Of a stretch of DNA of 64,000 bases, positions 12,701 to 24,700 are shown one piece after another. The notes beneath the pieces were generated by a model. The model did no database searches, was not told the DNA's origin, and saw only the letters and a program-made list of their open reading frames with translations. The position numbers were made by a program, and so were the translations under genes. How positions within the stretch are numbered: the stretch's first letter is position 1; every line of letters begins with the position of its first letter. Source of the DNA: Tetranychus cinnabarinus (lineage: Eukaryota > Arthropoda > Arachnida > Trombidiformes > Tetranychidae); contig WHVY01000002.1 of assembly GCA_022266195.1 (NCBI GenBank), positions 14,647,001 to 14,711,000 on the forward strand. Reading direction: 5' to 3'.

Positions 12701-15700
12701 ACGTATTATTTTAGGATCCGAGACAACTTCACCTCCAGGTCCGACAAAGGTTGTATGAAAATTGAGCACAATGTCAATGAAAAATATGACATCTACAATG
12801 CTGAAAGAGAAAAGGAAGAAAAGAAAAATGCAGATAAAATCACCATTAGAACAATTGCAATCAGAATTATTTTCGAATTAAAACTGTCATCCAAGCTGCC
12901 ATTAAATTTTCCAAAGAACAAGATGTTTCTGTTCAAAACTTTTCTGTTTTACAGAGAGTTCAATGAAAAGTTAAACTCAAGTCAATCAATATTAAACACA
13001 TTTGATAATCATTCAACCCTTGGAGTAAAAAGCAATAAAATTTCAGCAAAAGTCAAAAATTGAAAACAAAACAGTGAAAAGGAAAAAAAATGTTTCCCTG
13101 ATTTGAAAATCACTATAATCATTTTAATCGCTAGTTTATGCCAGTTTGACTTCTGTGAAATGTCCACTTTTGCTAGACTAAACTTTATCAGGTTTCTGGT
13201 TTCACATGAGCAACTTTACACCGAACCAATTGTCACCTTGCCTGCAGTTTTAAACATAAACACAAATAGAGCATAAACAGGTTTCATCGACCAATGAATT
13301 TCAATAAACAAATCAAACTGCAAAAAAAACATTATAAATCTAAGTCGCTCTCAAGTCCCAATTATCATGATTTTTCCCTCCCAAGACTCTGGCTCACTCC
13401 CAGGCACTTTTCACTCCCAGAACTTATTTTTCAATTGAAAAAGTAAGAGATGAAAAAAAGTAAATTTCAAACTCTAATTAGCAATTTGTAGACCTTTTAA
13501 CCTCACTCTTTTTTTACTGTTGCCATTTTAATCACATTTAGCCAGGTAAACCTTGCAACAATGGTTACAGGTTTAAGTTGAAAGGTAAAGGCAATGAAAG
13601 TGCAGCTTAATGTTAACTCAATTATATTAGAGTATTACCTTTATTTGGATATAATTGAGTAGCAAATAGAGCAAAAGAAAAGGCAGTAAACAATAATGGA
13701 AGAATAATGTTGATAATAGAAAAGAAGAAGAAGAATCCAAGTTATCATTTTTTTCTCTTCTTCACTTTCCTTCCATCTTGTTTACCATTTCAACTGATTA
13801 TGAGTTGAATGAAATTGTTGGCTGATTGCCGTGAATCTGCATTGAAACGTGATTAATTTCAATTGTATTATTCAAGAAAATGTTTCCATTAATTTGTTTA
13901 TCCATCAATAACTGTTATTAACATTAAGATAACAATTATTATTCATTGAAATATCGTCATTTCTTATTTGCTCTTTGATGGTTTCAAGCATTTAAATCAT
14001 TTTAAATCATTTACTTTTCTCAGTTGAACATTTAACGATTCAAAGGTTTGATACTTTGATTTAATTTGATCAAGTTTGATCAATAAATTTCCATCAATTG
14101 TTTCCAAAAGAAGCTCATTGATTAAGAGCTTTAATGATTGGAAGAAATTGATTTGGAATTTTTTATGCAAAAATATTCGATACTTTTGAATGTTGCTCAA
14201 ATGAACAGAAAAATCTGATCATTTGAACTCTTGTTTTCGATGAGACTAACATTCGAACTTTTTTTTCTTTTTTTCTTCTTTTTTTTCGGTTTTTTGTTTG
14301 AATTATTTGTTCATATTAACAGAGACTGATTAACATTCACAATGAATAACTTGAAATGATTATCATTCAGAGGAAAACAAAACTTTGAACTTGATTCTAT
14401 CGTATGATCTGAATGATAAATATTTACAATCAATCATAGAAAGCATTTGCTTTTCTTTTTTTCATCCTTTCCATGCTTTCGGAATATCAAGACCTTTTCC
14501 AATCGTAATCATGATTATGTTATCAGAAAAGATGAGTTGAAAAATTTTTACTTGCAAAATCCAATTTTCACCTTTTCCATCTTAATCAAACACTTCAATT
14601 GATTTGATTCAATCAACGGAAATGCCAAGCCAAACTGCATCAAGTTATTATAATTGTGTAACGAAAAGTTGATCAGAATTCTGGTTTCGTTTCAGTTTGT
14701 TTTTACTTTTTTTTGTATCTTCTCTTCATAAAATCATTTAAACATATCATTATTAAAGTAACTAATTTTTTTACTTTTCTGTATCAAAACAGTGAAGTTT
14801 AGTTGCTTCTATGCAAATCAGTTATTCCAATCTCATCTAAATTGTCATGATTGGAATGGTAAATGCTCAACATTCATTAATGACTATAAATTGTAAATTT
14901 TGCTAATTTTTGGGTTCTTTTCATAAAAAGCGCCATTAATTTGATTGCAACTCTTTCCCTCCTTTTCTGGTTAACTTTTCGTTCTCACGTGTTTACTATT
15001 GAAAAGCTTGTTTGCTTAACCTTGCTTTTTCATTTTGATAAATATTTAATTGTGTTGGTTATTTAGTTGATTTAAGACTTTAATTTTTAACTAAATTTCC
15101 AATTATGTGAAAGTTAACTGTTCTGGTCAAGTCTGACCTAAAGTTGAGTTGTAAGAAACGCTGATATTTGTTTTATGAAATACATGTACGTCTATACCCA
15201 GTCAAACATTTTAGCTTGCGGAGCCTAAATTAAACGAGCATTCACATACATGTTGATAATTATGCGCAGTTTTGAAATAAATTACTACGGAAGATATTTT
15301 AGCACGCCAAAATCCACAAATCAAACATAAATTCATGAATTCTTTGCTTACGTTTATGAGCATTAATGCACACAAAATGTGCATTCAAAAATCGCGGTAG
15401 AAGCATTTTACATTAAACACATTTGTGGCACTATGGTTACAGCCTTTTGAGTAAGACATTTTACACATTCAACGTGCGATTTATGTTTAGAGACTGAGAA
15501 TTTAATTAAGAATTCAAATTAAATCAGTTAAAATTATTCAATTGATATAAAGAAATATTCTTCCCATTCAGAGGCTGAATAACTACTCGCAAAATGGATC
15601 AAGAATTGACATCAACTTTCTATGGGTAAGTAAACGCTAAAATAGCTTTTTTAGCTCAAATTTTGCTTTTTTCAAGAATTCTAATTCAGTCTTTTTGCTT

Positions 15701-18700
15701 TTCGTTATTATTTTATTGATTTTTCATAGTGAATACGTTATGGATAATACTTTACATCCAGTTTGTGAACAATGCGGTGACTTCGAGAATTCAGAATTCT
15801 TCATCAATGATCTGAAATATCTTTGTGGTCAATGTGTGGACACATTCAATACATTTGAATTGCCAGTCGTTGGAATAAAGAATTCTACATTCTGCATTCT
15901 CTACAAGCAGTGTGATGAAAAAGCCAAATGGAAATGCTTAAAATCCGGATACGATTATTGTTCTGAATGCCATTTCATTAACTGTTTGAGTAAAGAAAAT
16001 GGAAACTTTTTTTGTAAACCGAAAGCTCTTTTTCCTCAACTCAAGATTACTGCTTTATCTGTCAAAAGGTCATTGCTGAATTCATCAATACGGATGGATC
16101 CAAATTATGCCATCGATGCTTATCAGTGAATGCGAATACAGAATCCATCGTTCAAGACAATCAACAAATACAAGATTCTGTTTTGAAGCTGTACAAGGAA
16201 ATAAATCTTAAAATCAAAGATACACAGCAATCTAACCAAATACAAGTCGCCAAATTCCATTGTTATATCAGTGAATTGGAATTCATATCTAAAGCTAAAT
16301 ATGCTTTTAGTCAAGATTCATCAATTCCTGAATTCATAAACCAATCTCAATCACAATACGATTTGAATTCAAATAAGACAAAAGATCTCGATTCAGCTGC
16401 TTTATTTGCATCGAAAGAAGCTCTCCTGATGAATTTAATTAAGAATTCAATGGTAAACTTTAGCGAGCTTGAAGCTTTTTTCATTAAGCTTATGAAATTC
16501 GTGTGTGATCCAGAATTCATTTTCTCAATAAAATTATTCAAGCAAGATGATAATCCAGTCAATCTGGTCTGTTCACAAGAATCGGCTTCATCTTATGTAA
16601 GTATTATAGTAAATTATGCATTTGAATAAAAGAATTCTGATGAGGTTGTTAATTACTATTAATTTTTCAGGCATCAGTAAAAAATGTAGATATGGATACA
16701 CAAACTGAGTGCAGCAATCAGGATGGAGACAATAGTGAAATCAATATTGACAATTCGTTTACACCCGATGTTAATGTCCAGAAAAATGTAGGTAGATTTC
16801 TTTGGATTTTCTGCATTCAATTTTGAATTTGAATTCATTTTACTAATTTCACTTTCCTTCAATTTATAGTTTTTTCCATCGGGAGATTTACTTCAATTTG
16901 AAGATCAAAATTTGGTCACATGTCGCCTCATTTACTTTCGTGACCCATTCTGGATGATGCTTAGTACTCCTGACCAGAATTCAGAGAGAGAGGAGATTTT
17001 AGAGAAAATCAAAAGAGTGAATCGTGTGGTTTTGAATTCTGATTCCATTCACCTTGGAATGAAAATCTTATTCAATGATACAACCAGAAAGGTCTCTGAT
17101 GGACACAAATTCAAAAGAGGATTAATTGAAAGATTGCCGTCATTTGAAGGGGACTCATATTGTGTGAAGCAAACTAGCTTGAATAATCTTGATTCTCGCT
17201 GAGAAGAAGAATTAGAATTCCAAACAACTGCATTCGTTTCAATATCAAGCAAATCTTGAATTATTGGTTTAAGTAAAACGTTCGGATTGCTTGGTTTTGA
17301 TTTACCAACGTAAATACCAGCTAGAATTATATGCTTCTCCTTTTGCTTTTTTTCTAATTCATTTATCACCAAGTAGAATGGAAGCACATTCAATTTACTA
17401 GATTTTGAAGCCGGAACTTCATCGCTGAACATTGTTAAAGTCAAATCACATTCAGGATCCCTTACGGTAACAGCTAACTCGCCAGTTGAATTCATAATTC
17501 GGGAATCATTACTGGCAATCAAATCCCTATCAATTATGGGCATAAGCATTTCTAGTTGTGCACGTAATGGAACTCTGATAAAATAACTTCCAGTGGACAA
17601 TTTTGGTTTGAATTCACGATTTTGACAACGGTAATTCTTGAAATTCTTTGGTTCACCATAATATGGCCCATGTGAATGATTGGCTTCACAAAAAACCAGT
17701 ACTCCATTTGAATTGTTTTTGTAGCCTTCCTCCAGAATTGATTGATTGAAGGTAATCTTGTAACAGAATTCACAGATTCTAAAATCACATTATTAACACT
17801 GATTACAGCTTCGAGTTGAGATTTAGATAGATGATGTTCCAATATCAGCTTGCAAAGTAAAGTCTCCAGACAAAGAGGAACATTCTCAGAATTAACTAAT
17901 GATGAATTTTGGTCAACTGATTCCTCATGCGATTGACTAATGGGCTGTTCATCAACGTCAACGGCCTCACTGAATTCACTTGAAGAGTCAGTTTCGAATT
18001 CATATACCAATTGCTGTATAACTTGTTGCCTGAGCAATCGAGAAGATCTTTCCCAAGTCCGATTTGACATTTTAACATTAAAATTAACTTAAACTGTGAA
18101 ATACACTTGGGATTCAAGGATGAGGATGAATTTGAAAATGAAGATATAAATTGCAAAATTTTGAAGCAACGAGTTGTTTCAAAGCAACCAATCTTGAATT
18201 CAAGAATTAAATAGTCATTTTTTAACACTTTTCATTGGATAATGAAAATTAATGGATTTAACAAGCATGATTATTGGTAATAAGAATTGAACAGTTGTAG
18301 GTTAATTTGATATAAATATGAAAAACTTTTTTATTTTTCTGCATTCAAATTGGTATTCTTATTACCAGTATGTCTTCACAACCACTAGGAGGCACTAATC
18401 CATCACAAAAGAGGAAATTGTTATCAACATCAACACCTAAAAGGAAAAAAATTCAACCAAATAATGTTCAAAATTTGTGCAAATTTTTGAGTGATAAAAA
18501 TGTGCCATCGGTAGTGAGAAAAAAGAATAATTCTGTGAATTCTACATTTCTCTCGGATAAAATTTCTCAAATCAACCAAACATTCTTATTCATGTTGGCC
18601 ACCAGCAAAGAAATGGCTTTTGTCCAGCCAGTAATCATAAAGATTGACGAAACAAGTTTAGAGGATAAAGAATTCATTAAATGCAGAATTGATGCAAGCT

Positions 18701-21700
18701 ATTTTGTTGGACGTGTTGTGGCGACTTCTAGTAAGTTAAAATTCAATTTTCATGAATTCTTTTAATTCATTTCTATTGTATTGTATTCTATTTGTATACA
18801 GATACCCTTTCCAAGCTGGAATCAACCATAAGTGATGTGGTTGATAAATTCGCAGTTGGTTGGAAAGCTAATCTCCTTAAAAAAGATATGCTCATAATGT
18901 GCTGTACAACAATCGTGAAAATTCAAGATATTGAGGAATCAGATCAACGAATACAATTTCTATCGACGATTTTACCTGCTTCATCCAATATAACCGTGAA
19001 TTTGAATTCAACTGCATTAGATAAAGATGCATCAAGTTCATCATTTTGGGGTGATCTTTCATCAGTAGTTCAAGAATCCGATTCTGGATTGGTTCAAAGT
19101 GAAAATGAAGCAAGTTTGGGCATTGAAAATACAGGAGAAAGCTTGCATCATAATTCTGGATCCTTGGACGTCGATTCATCATCCAATATTAACATGATTG
19201 AAGGAGAAGAAGATGAAGACGAGGATATTACTCCCGATGTTCATGATGTTTCATCGGCATCAGACGATGAGCTGAGTGTAAATAATGAAAATGAATGCAA
19301 ACGAAAACGGCGTAAAAGATTGATTACAACCACTCAGTTGATTACAAAATTAAGACAAGAGCAAAAACAAGGTTTACTGAAAGCGAATTCAGAGATTACC
19401 AGTCTAACAAGCATGCTTGATGAAGCCATGCCTACTTTACCCATAGAAAATCCTCTAACTCCAATCTTGAAAAAGATTTACAAATTCATTCAGGCTTTGA
19501 ATTTTAAATTCAATAATATGAACGAGAAGGCCATTGCAGATGGTACAATAGCTTTAGACAGGACAATCAAAGTTTCTAAAGTGAAAGATAAAGTAAGTAA
19601 CAAGAAGAATGCTTTACCAATGCTTTTTCAATTTTGAATTCTGTTTAATTTCAATTTTTTAGGAAGAAATAAGTATAAATGGAATTATGAATTTCCCACT
19701 TTCATTATACGGCTGGTCTATAACTGCCAGTGAGCCTCGCCTTGTGATGTCCCGATTAATGCGAGTATGCATTCCTGATTCTCTCAAAAATGGAAGTCAA
19801 GTCAGTGATGAAGCTAATGAAAAAAACTTCATTTACCGAATCGGAGATGAATCATTGAATGGTACAGACAGATTGGAGAATGGTCGTGAAAAAATTCAAA
19901 CTCTAATAGGTAATTATGATCAATATTCTGTTTGATTAATCAATTTAATTTGATTCATATTAGACAATGTGAATTCTAATTTAATAATTCTAATTCTAAT
20001 TCTAATTCAATATTCTAATTTCTTTCTATTTCTATCTTAGAACTTTGTCATTCTGTGAAAAACTTCGATTGCATGACTTTTCAATCGTATAATGCATGTA
20101 AGGCCCAAATCATCAAAGCTCTTTACGATTTCAATCGGGCGAAACAAAAGAAAACGGCTTTGCCCACGACTAGAAAGTCAAAGAAGCAAAAGGCTCTTGA
20201 ATCTGAATTATCTGTTTCAAATCAATCCAAAGAAACAGAAGATAATGAAAATGCAGTTGTGAATTATTTATTTAAAACCATGCATTCACAATCTTGATTC
20301 ACTTGGAATGAATGCATCCAAACATTTAATTGATTATTCGAATCTATACAGTATTATATATATAATTTAACTTGATTTCTGATTTGTATCATCGATTTTG
20401 AATTTTGAATTATTTTGATCAATTTCTACAATAAACTTTTAATATGCAAAACAACGTACGTTTTTTATTCTGAATTCAGGATTTCTATTACCGAGAGCAT
20501 TAAAATGTACATTTAAAGTGTAAAATGTGAATCACAAACTTCTGTTGTAGCGACCATTTCACGCGTATGATGTGAAACTGCATTCAATGCATAATGCGCT
20601 CTTTTTTTGTCAAAACGAGATATTCCACCTCTTATTTGGCGGATGCGTAAAATGCACATAACTATGGCGTGTGTGTAGTGTTTGACTGGGTAATAATCCA
20701 CCAAACGATGTAAGAAGCGGTTATTGTTTTCATTTTTTAGATTCTATTTTAACAACTTTAATTTGGTTAATTAATGAAGAGTATTGAGCTAGCTAAGAAT
20801 TGATAATTTCTTATTGAATGGTGACGTTAATTTTGCTGAATAAGCCTGGAAGGAACCATCTTTTGGCAGTATTAGAACCTTGTAAGTATGAAGCCTCTTT
20901 TGCTCAAGTGACGACTATAATTATAAGTTATCTTGTCAATTACAAATAAATTGGACTAATTCAATTTGCTTTTTTGCTCAGACTTGGTTTCAAAGTGATT
21001 TGGCGATTGACTGTCTTGGATGGAGCTGACAAATCTTGCCTATGAATAACTGTACAGATTGATGTCTTATGTCCTTTGGTCAGCCATAGTTGATGCAAAT
21101 GATGGTTAGGAGAGGAAATGAAACAAATGGTTGAAATACAGAAATGACAATAATGAAGACGGTAATGATGATGATTACGATGATGATGATGGTGACAGTT
21201 ATTATTATGATATTACCATTGTGACTGTATTTGATGGTTGCATAAATGTGAACATCTTTTATGTATAAAAAGCCACTTAATCGGCTGCAAATATCACTTT
21301 CCTTGAGGGAATTTTATTCCTCTATTCTTTCACCTGGATATAAACTGGTAAAATAACAATAATACCTTTACTTATAACATTCATTATTAACCGTTTTTTT
21401 TATTTCATTTTCAGCCATTCACTTGTTTGTCATGACGATACCTTGATGATGGAAATTTTTGTCCATTGAAATTTGAATCAAAGTTGACCAGTAAATCTAA
21501 ATTACACCAACAAGCTATCGAGCAATTGTTCACTCGAAAAGATTTTGAATCACCATTTGAACATAAGGATCCACTTTTGCTGGGAGTTACTCTGTGTGAT
21601 TCAATTTTTAAATCATCATAAGTTCCATTTTGCTCATTCTGTGATTTCAACTTTAAATTTAATGATAATGGTCTTCAAAAAGTAGATACAGAAGATTGAA

Positions 21701-24700
21701 GATAATCTATTCCATTGAGCTTTTATGTACTTTTCAAAAAAGCTGTGATATAAAGGGATCAAATATTTTCTCAATTGTATAAAACAATTTGCCATTCAGA
21801 TACAGTGTGTCACAAAACATGATAGTTTTCCCTTTGCACAAATGCATCGAAACTTATCGTTCAAAGTTTCATCTCTATGCCCTAATCTTCAAAACACAGA
21901 TCGGGATTTTTTTCTACCTGTTCCTAACTCCCGATCTATTGATGAGCTTAAACCTGTAAAGGCCAACTTTTCAAGTTGAATGATCATAAGTCCAAAGGCA
22001 ATTCAAAGTACACCTTTAACTCACCTATTTAAATGACATTTCAAAGTTATTTACTGAAGCAACATTTTTGGGATTGAATCATTTTTCCTTCAAAAAGATA
22101 ACATTATGACTTGAAACAGGTAAGAACTCCCTTTATTAGAGTTACTTTGATTTTATTTATCTACATTCATCTGCGTATATAAATGATATAATTCATAATG
22201 ATATGAAACTAGGTTAGTTAACTAATTGAGTTGGAAAAACTCTTTATTGGGTTTTGAATTTCAACTTTCTATCGTGATTGTTGAAGTTGTTGTAGCTAAA
22301 CTTTTTAATGACTGTAAGGTCTCAGTTTCAATTCCTATTCATAGCTGAAATTTTAGTTACACTATCCTGTTGAATATCATATTGTTTTCAATCAAATGTA
22401 CATAGCCTTTAGAGATTTACTGTGAGGGACTTACAAAGAAAGTCAATTGATGCATTATCATGAAAAGTCAACCTTGACTTGCATAAACTTTTTCTGTGTT
22501 TTGCCTCGAGAAGAGATTTTCACATTTTAATGAAGATCACACCAGTCGAAGGTAGGCCTTCAGGTCCATCAGAATTAAGCATTTTCACTTTAGCCATTGG
22601 GTAGTAAAAACAATGTGAGCACTGCCAAGTATTTTAATTTAGTTTTCTTAATTCTATTTGTTCAACAGCTTTGAAGGACGATTCATACATTAACAGGTTG
22701 AAGTTTAGCTAATTTTTTGTTTCTATTCACAGATTTCTATTATTTATCAAGTGATTTTGATTCGCTGTATCTTGGACCCGAAAATAACCAACTGGAGCTC
22801 ATAAAAGATTATATTCAACACTTGAAGATTGAATTCTGGTTTACTATCATTGAACTGATTTTTGATCCAATTTTGACTGGAAACTGCTTTGTTACCAAGA
22901 ATAAGTTACCATTTTGAAGACAGCAGCTAATGAACTGTAACTTGCATTATCATTACTTCATCGAAATGATTATTTGGAAAGCTTATCGTGACAATTTACT
23001 GAATCAACTGCAATTTAAATGAAAAATGAAGTCTAAATATTGAACATTTAACCATTTTCCATCAGCAACTTTACTGTCTCTCAATCAAGTAAAAGCTTTA
23101 CAGGGTTTCCATGTTTAACGCTAATAAATCTAAATACAAATTATTAATCAACAAAGGCAAACAAAATTTACTTTGGTATTGATTAATTGCGACAAAACAT
23201 TGTCAATTAAATTTGCAAATAGATTCAACAATCAACCCTAAAAATAGAAGGTGAATATTGTTTGACAAAAGCTAAACTTGAAACAAAATACTGATGAAAG
23301 TTGAATTTTAACCTGAATGAATCTTTTCAATTAAACCCATGTAAATATATTAGTAATTATATTCAGCTAATAGTAGATTTAATATTGAATTTGGGTTAAA
23401 GTGTTGAAAATGTTGAAAAGAAGTAAAAGGTTTACATTGAAACTTAATACATTTATATATTTAGATGCAATTGGGAGTGTTCAATATTAAGGTAAAAATA
23501 GCAATTCACCAGAATTGGAAGCAAAGTTATGTGAAACCCTTTTAATTTGGGAAACAATGAAAAATAATGTCAAAGATAATTTATTTTAGGTAAAACTGTA
23601 ATTTGAATAATCAAGGTAAAATGCGAGATTTAACCATGACACAGTTGCTAAATATAAATATCAACATTATCTTACATCTAAATGAGTGTTTAATTTTTGC
23701 CTTTAATAAATTATTGTTTACTTTGTTGTACAAACAACTGGATTGTCAACAAATTAATACAAATTAATGATTAATATTGTAATTGCTCCTTCTAATTGTT
23801 GAACCCAATATTTGGCTATTTTCACCTCTTTATGATTTCTGGTCGACAGCCATTCTTTTCTGGTTAATTTTTTAAATGTTCACATTATTTATATATCAAC
23901 ACTTTTCACATTAGATATTCATTTTAGGTTTATATTTATGATAATCACATTAACTAACTATATTATGTAGCATTTTAAATAATTTATAAATTGCGCTTCT
24001 ACTCCTTTCTTTCAATAAGTTTCAACATACAGCTGATGTTACCGTTGTGTTACACACAGAGTTGATTTATTACATTTTGATGTTTAGTTGATACATTATT
24101 ATTGTATTATTTTGAAGATTAGTTACTTTGGATTCTTTCCTTTGGATATATAAACAGTGTAATTAGATAAGGTAAGTTGATATAATTAATTGGATTTTGA
24201 GCTTTAGTTCTGATCATTCTCTGAATTATAATAGGTTTTTAGGCTTAGCTTTTGGGTTTTACCTTTAAAGGTTTACTGCTTTCAATTTGCCCTACTATTG
24301 CAAGTTATTTTGTTAATCAACAAATTGTTTTTGTTTCGCCACTCAAAAGACTATTTTTACTTCTCAAATTAATCATTTTGTATCAATTTTAGTTTTAATT
24401 TTATCTTTATACTCTTATTGTCAACATTTAAAACTTGATGTGAATACTTTGAATGCTTTACACAGCGTTTTTGGTGTCATCAAAAAGGTGCTTCCTCTCA
24501 TTTATTTCACTTGATTGGCTCCAGGCAAAGGAAAACAAAGTTAAATATTTATCTAGTTAATTAAATGGAACGAAATAAAATAATTTTAGGCTTGATCAAC
24601 AATTGATTGAAATAATATAATTAAATTCAAAACAAATTTGCAGAGATTGAGCACAATTAAATTTTAAAAATCTCCTCGAGGAATCATGCAAGTCTAATGT

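Larger units (their letters stand above)
15195..20692. mobile_element. 5.5-kb TIR transposon-like unit carrying three spliced genes
   Basis: Seen: 14-bp terminal inverted repeats (TACCCAGTCAAACA at the left, its exact complement at the right), two subterminal CATTTTAC words near each end, all pointing inward, and three intron-containing genes: A plus, B minus, C plus. If the outer TA on each side is a target duplication, the element proper is 15197-20690 (5494 bp) with termini CCCAGTC and a 2-bp TA duplication. GAATTC is about 24-fold denser inside than outside. It lies inside the eag intron between the S1 and S2-S3 exons. Known: a short TA duplication with short TIRs fits several cut-and-paste DNA transposon groups; gene B resembles tnp2-like proteins. 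No complete transposase is present, so this copy is probably defective or depends on a partner. The superfamily is not determined. Confidence 0.75.

Noticed and set aside
16126..16629. Separate 167-codon gene inside the transposon
   Set aside because: It is exon 3 of gene A; the 56-bp intron at 15990-16045 joins it in phase with the upstream Cys-rich exon.
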